DNA of 64,000 nt, taken from NCBI RefSeq assembly GCF_036013955.1, contig NZ_CP107903.1, forward strand, positions 1,736,001-1,800,000. Reading direction: 5' to 3'. The notes under the pieces were generated by a model. That model saw nothing but the letters and a program-made list of their open reading frames with translations, did no database searches and was not told the origin of the DNA. The stretch is from Streptomyces sp. NBC_00459 (GTDB taxonomy: Bacteria > Actinomycetota > Actinomycetes > Streptomycetales > Streptomycetaceae). Below, piece after piece: positions 24,273-32,563 of the stretch; position 1 is the first letter of the stretch, and each line of letters opens with the position of its first letter. Made by a program: the position numbers and the translations under genes.

Positions 24273-24566
24273 GTATGCCCTCTGAGACAAATCGGCTGGG
24301 GTTGGGGGAGCTTGCTGTGGGGTACGTCTGGGGATTGTCTGGATCTTCGGTATTTTTGGGAACAAGCGCACGAATACATCCCAACTCGGTGCGCTGCGGG
24401 CGAGCTTAGTCCGACCGGATCAACGCCGTGTCATATTCGGCAAGCCTCTGAAATACCCCTCCCAAGTGGAGTACTCTCAGCCCATTTGCACGCTGCGGAT
24501 GCAATCGCACACAGTGCGTTACGACGCAAGGGCGTACGAGAACCACTCACCGTGACGGGTGAATGC
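24273..24566. other. Gene-free interval upstream of the rar conservon
   Basis: No coding frame is supported. It must contain the rarA promoter, and it is clearly more A/T-rich than its surroundings (for example around 24350-24365). An imperfect inverted repeat TCACC/GGTGA occurs near 24548-24563. Confidence 0.5.
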
Positions 24567-24582
24567 GGGCCTCAGGAGGCCC
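24567..24582 (-). terminator. Stem-loop after the TetR gene
   Basis: GGGCCT-CAGG-AGGCCC, perfect 6-bp stem, 19 bp downstream of the TetR stop. Confidence 0.5.
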
Positions 24583-24600
24583 TCGTGGCTGCCGCGGCCC

Positions 24601-25236
24601 TCAGATACCGGCGATGCGCAGCGCCGCGTCCGCCGTGGCTTCCGCGAAGACCGAGACCGGGCGCTCGGGGTCGGAACGATGCACGAGGATGACGCCCTCG
24701 ATGAGCCCGAAGAGCAGATCCGTCCGCAGATCCAGCTCACTCTTGGCGAGCGCGCCCCCGGCGGCCGTCGCCGCCAGCAGCTGCCGGTAGGCGTCCTTGA
24801 GTTCGGCCCGCACGGCGTGGAAACCGGCGAAGCGTTCGGCGCGCACCTCGGGGAGGAGGTAGAGGCCGCCGAGGTTGTGCGGGCCGCCGCAGAGCAACTC
24901 GACGTCGGTGCGGCACAGCTCCCACAACCGGTCCTCGGCCGGGGTCGTGTCATCGGCGAGCAGCCCACGGGCGTACGTCAACGAGGGGGTGACGGTGGAC
25001 TCCAGGAGCTCGGCGAGCAGCTCCTCCTTGCCGGAGACGTAGTGGTACATGGACGCCTGACGCATCCCCGCCCGCTCGGCGATGATCCGGGTGGTGGTGG
25101 CCGCATAGCCGCGGGTGGTGAACAACTCGGCCGCTGCGGAACGCAGTTCGGCCCGTGGGGTGAGCCCACTGTCCGGCCGCTGCGAGACCCGCGGCCTGCC
25201 GACCCGCCGTCCGCCCGGCCCGCCCGTCGTTCCCAT
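24601..25236 (-). CDS. TetR-family repressor of the guanidine operon
   Basis: 211 residues. The TetR HTH is at about 25-72 (SAAAELFTTRGYAATTTRII, then AERAGMRQASMYHYVSGKEE). It is followed by an all-helical ligand domain (LLFGLIEGVILVHRSDPE). The start is ATG 25236; longer frames run into the intergenic operator. It is divergent from the guanidine-degradation operon with a perfect 28-bp palindrome between them, the classic layout for a TetR repressor and its operator. A second match precedes the APC permease at 12079. The inducer is presumably guanidine, carboxyguanidine or allophanate; this is inference. The known guanidine sensors are riboswitches, and I see none here. Confidence 0.87.
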   Translation of the reverse strand: MGTTGGPGGRRVGRPRVSQRPDSGLTPRAELRSAAAELFTTRGYAATTTRIIAERAGMRQASMYHYVSGKEELLAELLESTVTPSLTYARGLLADDTTPAEDRLWELCRTDVELLCGGPHNLGGLYLLPEVRAERFAGFHAVRAELKDAYRQLLAATAAGGALAKSELDLRTDLLFGLIEGVILVHRSDPERPVSVFAEATADAALRIAGI

Positions 25237-25333
25237 GTGTTCGATCCTCGCATACCGGCCGGTCCGATGATCTCCGTGAGCAATCGGTAACCGGGTGGCA
25301 ACGCACGGGCAATTCCAGCGTCTCGCCGTCCGT

Positions 25334-25361
25334 CTAATTTCTGTCGCGCGACAGAAATTAG
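25334..25361. promoter_or_regulatory. Perfect 28-bp palindromic operator (TetR)
   Basis: The left arm CTAATTTCTGTCGC (25334-25347) is followed without spacer by its exact reverse complement (25348-25361). It is much more A/T-rich than its surroundings and lies between the TetR gene and the operon. A 22/28 copy is at 12030-12057. Confidence 0.88.
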
Positions 25362-25387
25362 GCAGCAGGACAGACACAAGCACCACG

Positions 25388-25422
25388 AGAAGCGCACCAG
25401 AAGCAGTACGAGAAGCAGTACG
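25388..25422 (+). repeat. Tandem 12-bp repeats in the guanidine operon leader
   Basis: AGAAGCAGTACG occurs twice in tandem (25399-25410, 25411-25422), preceded by a degenerate copy AGAAGCGCACC (25388-25398). They lie between the operator and the ribosome site. Confidence 0.6.
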
Positions 25423-25445
25423 ACTTCGGAGCCGGAGGACCCGCG

Positions 25446-26270
25446 ATGGGGACATCGACCACGTACGGAGCCCGCGACCACGCCCGCGCCCAGGAGGGCG
25501 CCCGGGCCGAGGCCATGCCCGTCGTCCCGGCCGCCGACTGGCCCGCGCCGCCCTGTGCGGCGGGCCATCTGGTGTGGGCCGAGACGGTGGCGGGCGGCAA
25601 CTACACGCACCGGGTACTGGCCCGCGGCACCGAACTGCGCCTGACCGACCTGAGCGGCGACGCCTGCGCCCATCTGCTGCTCTTCGTCGCGGACCGGCCC
25701 TGGGAGCGGCTGAACGTCGCCGACACGGTCAAGGTCCAGTGGAACGCCTACCTCGGCGAGGGGCAGTTGCTCCTGTCCGACCAGGGCCGGGTCCTCGCCT
25801 CGCTGGTCTCCGACACCTCCGGGCGCCACGACGCGCTGTGCGGCACCTCGACCCTCGTACGCAACACCGGCCGGTACGGCGCCGGCACCCCGCAGTCGCC
25901 CTCCCCCGCCGGCCGTGAACTGTTCAAGCTGGCAGCGGCCAAGAACGGCCTCCGACCGCGCGATCTGCCGCCCTCGCTCTCCTTCTTCCAGGGCGTGGAG
26001 GTACGCGAGGACGGCGCCCTCGACTTCACCGGCTCGGCCGGACCGGGCGGCAGCGTGACGCTGCGCGCCGAGCAGGACGTCACGGTGCTGATCGCGAACG
26101 TCCCGCACCCCGCCGACCCGCGCGACGACTACGTCAGCACCCCGCTGGAGGTGCTGGCCTGGCGCGCCGAGGCGACCCGCCCCGGCGACCCGCTGTGGGA
26201 GGCCACGCCCGAGGGCCGCCGCGCGTTCCTGAACACCGCCGAATTCCTTGCCGCGAGGGGGCTGGCATGA
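25446..26270 (+). CDS. DUF1989 protein, carboxyguanidine deiminase subunit (urea-carboxylase-associated protein 1)
   Basis: 274 residues, DUF1989/UAAP1. The signature is LTDLSGDACAHLLLF and then SDTSGRHDALCGTSTLV, whose His and Cys are likely metal ligands in this family. Proteins of this family, long annotated as urea-carboxylase-associated, were shown in other bacteria to form the two-subunit carboxyguanidine deiminase (CgdAB), which turns carboxyguanidine into allophanate and ammonia. ATG 25446 has a strong GGAGGA site. It overlaps the next gene by 4 bp (ATGA). Which of CgdA or CgdB it is, I cannot say. Confidence 0.87.
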   Translation: MGTSTTYGARDHARAQEGARAEAMPVVPAADWPAPPCAAGHLVWAETVAGGNYTHRVLARGTELRLTDLSGDACAHLLLFVADRPWERLNVADTVKVQWNAYLGEGQLLLSDQGRVLASLVSDTSGRHDALCGTSTLVRNTGRYGAGTPQSPSPAGRELFKLAAAKNGLRPRDLPPSLSFFQGVEVREDGALDFTGSAGPGGSVTLRAEQDVTVLIANVPHPADPRDDYVSTPLEVLAWRAEATRPGDPLWEATPEGRRAFLNTAEFLAARGLA

Positions 26271-26902
26271 CCACCACACCGATCGTCCGGACGACCGTCG
26301 TTCCGGCCCGCGCCGCCTGGTCGTCCGTCGTCCGCGCCGGCGGGACGCTGACCATCACCGACCTGCACGGCAACCAGGCCGTCGACTTCCTCGTGTACGA
26401 CGCCCACGACACGTCCGTGCGCTACAGCGCGCCCGACACGATCCACGCGCAGGGCGGGATCTTCCTCACCACGGGCAGCGTTCTGATGTCGAACGAGCAC
26501 ACGCCCCTGATGACCGTGGCCGCCGACGACGTCGGCCGCCACGACACGGTCGGCGGCGCCTGCTCCAAGGAGTCGAACACCCTGCGGTACGGCCACCACA
26601 CCTGGTCGCAGCACGCGTGCGTGGACAACTTCCTGGCCGAGGGCGCCAAACACGGCCTGGACAAAAGGGACTTGGTCTCCAACATCAACTGGTACATGAA
26701 CGTGCCGGTGGAGAAGGACGGCACGCTCGGCATCGTGGACGGCCTCTCGGCCCCGGGACTCTCACTCACGCTCCGCGCCGAGTGCGATGTGCTGGTCCTG
26801 GTCTCCAACTGCCCCCAGATCAACAACCCCTGCAACGGCTTCGACCCGACCGAGGTGGAGATGACCATCACCGAGGCGGGCACCGAGGCGGGCCCGGCAT
26901 GA
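26267..26902 (+). CDS. DUF1989 protein, carboxyguanidine deiminase subunit (urea-carboxylase-associated protein 2)
   Basis: 211 residues, shorter paralogue of the upstream gene. It shares the DUF1989 core: LTITDLHGNQAVDFLVYDA, DVGRHDTVGGACSKESNTLR, WYMNVPVEKDG and NCPQINNPCNGFDPTEV. It is predicted to pair with the upstream subunit as carboxyguanidine deiminase. ATG 26267 overlaps the upstream stop, and its own stop overlaps the carboxylase start (ATGA both times), so the three genes form a tightly coupled translation unit. This order next to a urea-carboxylase-like gene is the diagnostic guanidine-utilisation context. Confidence 0.87.
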   Translation: MTTTPIVRTTVVPARAAWSSVVRAGGTLTITDLHGNQAVDFLVYDAHDTSVRYSAPDTIHAQGGIFLTTGSVLMSNEHTPLMTVAADDVGRHDTVGGACSKESNTLRYGHHTWSQHACVDNFLAEGAKHGLDKRDLVSNINWYMNVPVEKDGTLGIVDGLSAPGLSLTLRAECDVLVLVSNCPQINNPCNGFDPTEVEMTITEAGTEAGPA

Positions 26903-29900
26903 CCTTCGACACGCTGCTGGTCGCCAACCGGGGCGAGATCGCCGTGCGCATCATCCGTACGGCACGGGAGTTGGGCCTGCGTACGGTCGCGGTGTACTCC
27001 GACCCCGACCGCTCCGCCCCGCACATCCGGCTGGCCGACCAGGCGGTGCGGCTCGGTCCGGCGCCCGCGAAGGAGTCGTACCTCGACGCCGACCTGGTGC
27101 TGGCAGCGGCCAAGGAGACGGGCGCGGGGGCGATCCATCCCGGGTACGGCTTCCTTTCCGAGGACGCGGACTTCGCGCGGCGCTGCGAGGACGCCGGGAT
27201 CGTGTTCGTGGGGCCGACGCCGGGGCAGCTGGAGCTGTTCGGCGCCAAGCACACGGCCCGGGCGGCGGCCGAGGCGGCGGGAGTGCCCCTCGCACCCGGC
27301 ACCGGACTGCTGGCCTCGCTCGACGAGGCGTACGAACAGGCTGCCGCCATCGGCTATCCCGTGATGCTCAAGGCGACCGGCGGGGGCGGCGGCATCGGCA
27401 TGTCCGCCTGCGCCTCGGCCGCCGAACTCGCCGACGCCTGGGAGCGGGTGCAGCGCGTCGCCGCCGCCTCCTTCTCCTCGGCCGGTGTCTTCCTGGAGCG
27501 GCTGGTCGAACGCGCCCGCCATGTCGAGGTGCAGGTCTTCGGCGACGGCGAGGGCCGGGTCGTGACCTTCGGCGACCGCGACTGCTCGCTCCAGCGCCGC
27601 AACCAGAAGGTGGTGGAGGAAGCCCCGGCGCCCGGGATTCCCGCGCATGTCCGAGCCCAACTGGCATCCTCTGCCTCCGACTTGTGCGCCTCGGTCGGCT
27701 ACCGCTCCGCCGGAACGGTGGAGTTCGTGTACGACGCCGCCCGCGAGGAGGCCTACTTCCTGGAGGTCAACACCCGTCTCCAGGTGGAACATCCGGTCAC
27801 GGAGGAGATCTACGGCGTCGACCTCGTCGCCTGGATGCTGCGGCTGGCCCGCGGTGAGCGGGACGTCGTACAGGACCCGGGCACCCCACGCGGTCACGCC
27901 GTCGAGGCCCGTGTCTACGCCGAGGACCCCTCTCGTGAACACCGGCCCAGCGCGGGCCTGTTGACGCGGGTGGAGTTCCCGGGCGGGGTGCGGGTCGACG
28001 GCTGGGTGGAGACGGGCACCGAGGTGACCACGTCGTACGACCCGATGCTCGCGAAGGTGATCGCGTACGGCGCCGACCGGGAGCACGCGCTGCGCCGGCT
28101 CGACGAGGCACTGGCCCGCACCCGGGTCGACGGCATCGAGACCAACCTCGGCCTGGTGCGGGCGGCTCTGGCGAACCGGGACTTCCGCGCCGCGACGCAC
28201 TCGACGGCGACCCTCGCCGGCGTGAGCGATCCGACTCCGCGCATCGAGGTCGTCTCGGGAGGGACTCTCACCACGGTCCAGGACTGGCCGGGCCGCACCG
28301 GCTACTGGCAGGTGGGTGTGCCGCCGTGCGGCCCGATGGACGACCGTTCGTTCCGGCTCGGCAACCGTGCCCTGGGCAACGACGAGGGCGCCCCCGGACT
28401 CGAATGCACCCTCCAGGGACCGTCGTTGAGGTTCACGCATCCCACGACGGTGTGCGTGACCGGGGCCCCGGCACCGATCACGCTGGACGGATCACCGGTC
28501 GCCCAGTGGGAGCCGGTGACGGTACCGGCGGGTGGAGTACTGCAGATCGGTGCTCCGACCGAACAGGGCCTGCGGACGTACGTGCTGTTCGCGGGCGGCG
28601 GCCTGGATGTGCCACCGTTCCTCGGCAGCGCGGCCACCTTCACGCTGGGCAGGTTCGGCGGCCACGGCGGCCGGGCGCTGCGCACGGGGGACGTCCTGCA
28701 CGGCGGAGCGGCTACGGCGTCGGGCGCCCCGGTCCCACCGACCGACCGTCCGGAGTTCGCGTCCCCCTGGCACATCGGCGCCGTCGAGGGCCCGCACGCG
28801 GCACCGGAGTTCTTCACCGAGGAGGACATCCACGACTTCTACGCGGCCGACTGGAAGGTCCACTTCAACTCGGCCCGCACCGGCGTACGACTGGTCGGCC
28901 CCAAGCCCCGCTGGGCGCGCACCGACGGTGGCGAGGCGGGCCTGCACCCGTCCAACATCCACGACACGCCCTACTCCGTGGGCGCCGTCGACTACACGGG
29001 CGACATGCCGGTCCTGCTGGGCCCGGACGGCCCCTCGCTCGGCGGCTTCGTGTGCCCGGCGACGGTCCTCAGCACGGAACGCTGGAAGCTGGGCCAGCTG
29101 CGCCCCGGCGACACGGTCCGCTTCGCACCGGTGGACACAACAGGCGTGCAGCGGGCGGCGATCGTGGACGGCGGCGTGCTGGCCCGGGACGGCGACATCA
29201 CGTACCGGCGAAGCGGCGACGACAACCTGCTGGTCGAATTCGGGCCCATGCAGCTGGACCTGGCGCTCCGGATGCGCGTCCACGCCCTGATGGAGGCGGT
29301 GACGGAGCTGCAACTCGACGGGGTGACAGACCTGACGCCGGGCATCCGCTCGCTCCAGATCCAGGCGGACCCGGCCGTGCTCCCCCAGCCCGAACTGCTC
29401 GCCGCCATACGGCAGACGGCGACCGCCCTGCCCCCCGCGGACCGCCTCACGGTCCCCTCCCGCACGATCCATCTCCCCCTCTCCTGGGACGACCCGGCGA
29501 CCCGTGAGGCGATCGCCCGCTACATGGCGGGCGTCCGCGACGACGCGCCCTGGTGCCCGTGGAACATCGAGTTCATCCGCCGAGTGAACGGCCTCGCCTC
29601 GGTCGACGACGTGTACCGCACGGTCTTCGAGGCGGAGTACCTCGTACTGGGCCTGGGAGACGTCTACTTGGGCGCACCCGTAGCCACCCCGCTGGACCCC
29701 CGCCACCGCCTGGTGACGACGAAGTACAACCCGGCCCGCACCTGGACGGCGGAGAACTCGGTGGGCATCGGCGGCGCCTACCTCTGCATCTACGGCATGG
29801 AGGGTCCGGGCGGCTACCAGTTCGTCGGCCGTACGACCCAAGTGTGGTCGGGCTGGCAGCAGCGCGGCGCGTTCGAGCCGGGCTCACCATGGCTGCTGCG

Positions 29901-30414
29901 GTTCTTCGACCGCATCAAGTGGTACGCCGTCGAGCCCGACGAACTCCTCGAACTGCGCGCCGACATCACTTCGGGCCGCTTCGTCCCCCGCATCGAGGAG
30001 GGCGTCTTCTCGCTGGCGGAGTACGAGGGTTTCCTGGCGGAGAACGCGGACTCGATCGCGGAGTTCCGCTCCCGCCAGGGCGCGGCCTTCTCGGCGGAAC
30101 GGGACGCGTGGGAGGCGGCGGGCGAGTTCACGAGGGCGGAGGCGGCCACGGTGTCTCCGGCACCCTCCCCCGAAGTGACGGTGCCGGCCGGGGGGCGCCT
30201 GATCGAGGCCGAATTCGCCGCGTCGGTATGGCAGTTGAACGTGTCGCCGGGCGACGAGGTGACAGCGGGCCAGCCGCTCCTGGCCCTGGAGGCGATGAAG
30301 ATGGAGTCCCGGATACACGCCCCGATATCAGGAGTGGTCCACGAGATCCTGACCAGACCGGGTGCCCAGGTGGAGGCGGGCACAGCCCTGATGGTCCTGA
30401 CCCCGCCCGCCTGA
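26899..30414 (+). CDS. Biotin-dependent guanidine carboxylase (urea carboxylase family)
   Basis: 1171 residues, full urea-carboxylase architecture. The biotin carboxylase domain is at about 1-445 (LLVANRGEIAVRIIRTAREL, ATP-grasp loop KATGGGGGIGMS, FLEVNTRLQVEHPVTE). The carboxyltransferase half, from about 460 to 1090, contains KipI/KipA-like parts (TVQDWPGRTGYWQVGVPPCG). The biotinyl domain is C-terminal, with EAMKMES and Lys1134. It carboxylates guanidine (or urea) with ATP and bicarbonate. With DUF1989 partners upstream and allophanate hydrolase downstream, guanidine is the likelier substrate; the specificity residue in the carboxyltransferase pocket was not assigned. The start is ATG 26899, overlapping the upstream stop. 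Confidence 0.9.
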   Translation: MTFDTLLVANRGEIAVRIIRTARELGLRTVAVYSDPDRSAPHIRLADQAVRLGPAPAKESYLDADLVLAAAKETGAGAIHPGYGFLSEDADFARRCEDAGIVFVGPTPGQLELFGAKHTARAAAEAAGVPLAPGTGLLASLDEAYEQAAAIGYPVMLKATGGGGGIGMSACASAAELADAWERVQRVAAASFSSAGVFLERLVERARHVEVQVFGDGEGRVVTFGDRDCSLQRRNQKVVEEAPAPGIPAHVRAQLASSASDLCASVGYRSAGTVEFVYDAAREEAYFLEVNTRLQVEHPVTEEIYGVDLVAWMLRLARGERDVVQDPGTPRGHAVEARVYAEDPSREHRPSAGLLTRVEFPGGVRVDGWVETGTEVTTSYDPMLAKVIAYGADREHALRRLDEALARTRVDGIETNLGLVRAALANRDFRAATHSTATLAGVSDPTPRIEVVSGGTLTTVQDWPGRTGYWQVGVPPCGPMDDRSFRLGNRALGNDEGAPGLECTLQGPSLRFTHPTTVCVTGAPAPITLDGSPVAQWEPVTVPAGGVLQIGAPTEQGLRTYVLFAGGGLDVPPFLGSAATFTLGRFGGHGGRALRTGDVLHGGAATASGAPVPPTDRPEFASPWHIGAVEGPHAAPEFFTEEDIHDFYAADWKVHFNSARTGVRLVGPKPRWARTDGGEAGLHPSNIHDTPYSVGAVDYTGDMPVLLGPDGPSLGGFVCPATVLSTERWKLGQLRPGDTVRFAPVDTTGVQRAAIVDGGVLARDGDITYRRSGDDNLLVEFGPMQLDLALRMRVHALMEAVTELQLDGVTDLTPGIRSLQIQADPAVLPQPELLAAIRQTATALPPADRLTVPSRTIHLPLSWDDPATREAIARYMAGVRDDAPWCPWNIEFIRRVNGLASVDDVYRTVFEAEYLVLGLGDVYLGAPVATPLDPRHRLVTTKYNPARTWTAENSVGIGGAYLCIYGMEGPGGYQFVGRTTQVWSGWQQRGAFEPGSPWLLRFFDRIKWYAVEPDELLELRADITSGRFVPRIEEGVFSLAEYEGFLAENADSIAEFRSRQGAAFSAERDAWEAAGEFTRAEAATVSPAPSPEVTVPAGGRLIEAEFAASVWQLNVSPGDEVTAGQPLLALEAMKMESRIHAPISGVVHEILTRPGAQVEAGTALMVLTPPA

Positions 30415-30433
30415 CATACGGCCCACGTAGATT

Positions 30434-30510
30434 CTCGCCCCCGCCTCCCTTACCCGTCCCATCCTCGGGGGGCTCCGCTCCCGAACTCCCGCTCCTCAAA
30501 CTCCCCCGGA
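30434..30510 (-). repeat. Dispersed hairpin repeat, degenerate inverted copy C
   Basis: Read on the minus strand it runs GTTTGAGGAGCGGG ... GGATGGGACGGGTAAGGGAG ... GGCGGGGGCGA. It matches copies A and B but lacks their central GGCCC/GGGCC stem. It is head-to-head with copy B. Confidence 0.65.
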
Positions 30511-30537
30511 GGGGGGACCCCAAGGGGCGGGATCCTT

Positions 30538-30643
30538 CAGCCCGTCCGGCGTTTGAGGACGAGGCCCCTTCAGGGCCGAAGCGGGGGTCTGGGAGCGCAG
30601 CCCCCTGAACAGGAACGGGACGGGTAGGGGCGGCGGGGGCGAA
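30538..30643 (+). repeat. Dispersed hairpin repeat, copy B
   Basis: 106 bp, nearly identical to 2324-2428 (same CAGCCCGTCCGGCGTTTGAG head and the same GC-rich tail). It lies inside the guanidine operon between the carboxylase and the allophanate hydrolase. Together with copy C it forms an inverted pair that may fold or terminate transcription partly. Confidence 0.85.
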
Positions 30644-30695
30644 CCCCCTTCACCCACCCGCAGCCGACAGCACCACCCCAGCCCAAGGAGCACCG

Positions 30696-32372
30696 ATGTC
30701 GACCATCCTCACCCGAGTCCGTACGGCCTACGCCCGCATCGACGCCGTGGACCGCCCCGAGGTATGGATCGACCTGCGCCCCCAGCCCGAGGTCGAGGCA
30801 GAAGCCACCCGCATCGACGAACGCCTCGCCGCAGGCGACCACCTCCCCCTCGCCGGCAAACTCTTCGCCGCCAAGGGCAACATCGACGTCCAGGGCCTCC
30901 CCACCACCGCCGGCTGCCCCGCCTACGCCTACCACCCCGAGGCCGACGCCCCGGTCGTCGCCCGCCTCAGACACGCCGGTGCCCTCCTCCTCGGCACCAC
31001 CAACCTCGACCAGTTCGCCACCGGCCTGGTAGGCACCCGCTCCCCCTACGGCCCCGTCCGCAACGCCCACGACCCCACCCGTATCAGCGGCGGATCGAGC
31101 TCCGGCTCCGCCACAGCCGTGACACTGGGCCTCGTCGACTTCGCCCTCGGCACCGACACCGCCGGCTCCGGCCGCGTCCCCGCCGCCTTCAACGGCATCG
31201 TCGGGCTCAAGCCGACCCGAGGCCTGGTACCCACCACCGGCGTCGTCCCCGCCTGTGCCTCCCTCGACTGTGTGACCGTCTTCGCCCGTACGCTCCCCGA
31301 GGCCGAGCAGGCACTCGCGTACATGGCGTCCCCGTCCGACCGCGACCTCCCGCCCCTCCCCCAGCGCGCCCCCGGCCCCTGGCGCGTGGCGGTCCCGCCG
31401 CTCGCCCAACTCGGCGAACTCGACCCGGGCTGGGCACAGGCGTACGAATCCGCGGTGGCCCAACTCCGCACGGCAGGTGTCTCCATCCACACCCTCGACC
31501 TCACGCCGTTCACCGAGGCCGCCGCGATGCTGTACCAGGGCGCGTTCGTCGCGGAGCGCTACACAGCCGTGGGTGCCTTTGTCGACAAGTTGCTCGCCGA
31601 GGGAGGTGAAGCCGGCGCGACCCTCGACCCCACCGTCGCCGGCATCATCACCCGAGCCCGCGACATTCCCGCCCACCAGCTCTACGCCGACCAGGAGCGA
31701 CTGGCCGCCCTGCACACCCGCGCGCTCGCCGAACTTGCCGACGCAGACGCCCTGTTGCTGCCCACGGCCCCCGGTCACCCCACCCTCGCCGAGGTCGCCG
31801 CCGACCCGCTCGGCGCGAACGCCCGGCTTGGCCGCTTCACCAACTCCACGAACCTCTTCGACCAGGCCGCGGTCGCCGTACCAGCGGGCAAGGTCGACGG
31901 TCTCCCCTTCGGCGTGATGCTGATCGGCCCGGCGTTCACCGACGAACGGCTCGCCACGATCGCCCGCCTGCTCCGGCCCGAGACCCGCCTCGCGGTGGTC
32001 GGCGCGCATCTCGCGGGCCAGCCACTGAACCCTCAGCTCCTCGCCCTGGGCGCCAGGCTGGAACGTACGACCACGACGGCCCCCGTCTACCGTCTGCACG
32101 CCCTCCCCACGACCCCGCCGAAGCCGGGCCTCGTCCACGTCGGCGAGGGGGAAACCGGCGGAGCGGCCATCGAGGCCGAGGTGTGGCTACTCCCCGCCGA
32201 AGGCCTCGGCCGCTTCCTCGCCGCCCTCCCCCGCCCGATGGCCCTGGGCCGCGTCGAACTCGCCGACGGCACCCACGTATCCGGGTTCCTGTGCGAACCG
32301 GCCGCCCTCGAAGGCGCCGAGGACATCACGACGTACGGCGGCTGGCGCGCGTACCTGGACGACCGTCCCTGA
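30696..32372 (+). CDS. atzF: Allophanate hydrolase
   Basis: 558 residues. The amidase-signature domain is at about 45-430, with catalytic Lys60 (FAAKGNIDVQ), cis-Ser135 in ISGGSSSGSA and nucleophile Ser158 in LGTDTAGSGRVPAAF. The extra C-terminal domain of AtzF/DUR1-type enzymes is at about 460-558 (AEVWLLPAEGLGRFLAALPR, then GRVELADGTHVSGFLCEP). It hydrolyses allophanate to ammonia and CO2, the last step after carboxyguanidine deimination. The start is ATG 30696 with AAGGAG upstream. It is separated from the carboxylase by 281 bp filled with two inverted copies of a dispersed repeat, an unusual interruption of an otherwise overlapping operon. Confidence 0.92.
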   Translation: MSTILTRVRTAYARIDAVDRPEVWIDLRPQPEVEAEATRIDERLAAGDHLPLAGKLFAAKGNIDVQGLPTTAGCPAYAYHPEADAPVVARLRHAGALLLGTTNLDQFATGLVGTRSPYGPVRNAHDPTRISGGSSSGSATAVTLGLVDFALGTDTAGSGRVPAAFNGIVGLKPTRGLVPTTGVVPACASLDCVTVFARTLPEAEQALAYMASPSDRDLPPLPQRAPGPWRVAVPPLAQLGELDPGWAQAYESAVAQLRTAGVSIHTLDLTPFTEAAAMLYQGAFVAERYTAVGAFVDKLLAEGGEAGATLDPTVAGIITRARDIPAHQLYADQERLAALHTRALAELADADALLLPTAPGHPTLAEVAADPLGANARLGRFTNSTNLFDQAAVAVPAGKVDGLPFGVMLIGPAFTDERLATIARLLRPETRLAVVGAHLAGQPLNPQLLALGARLERTTTTAPVYRLHALPTTPPKPGLVHVGEGETGGAAIEAEVWLLPAEGLGRFLAALPRPMALGRVELADGTHVSGFLCEPAALEGAEDITTYGGWRAYLDDRP

Positions 32373-32480
32373 CCGCCCGGTCTCGGGCACCCGAGCGCAA
32401 CCAGCGCCGGACGCACGGGAGACCGGCAGCGCAGACGCGCCCCAAAGGGCACGGTGCCGAGCCGGCCTGCGGTTCCACCG

Positions 32481-32519
32481 GGTGGGTCGAGCGGCTACGG
32501 TGAACCGCCCGCACCCACC
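32481..32519. terminator. Stem-loop between allophanate hydrolase and helY
   Basis: Outer arms GGTGGGT/ACCCACC and inner GCGG/CCGC, placed between two convergent genes. Confidence 0.5.
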
Positions 32520-32563
32520 ATCCGTCCACCGGGCCGGACCACAACCCGCCGGACCGCCGGGGG

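Noticed and set aside
25237..25445. Guanidine (ykkC-type) riboswitch in the guanidine operon leader
   Set aside because: I could not find the conserved guanidine-I, -II or -III cores; the visible structure is the DNA palindrome for a TetR protein. A covariance-model search would settle it.
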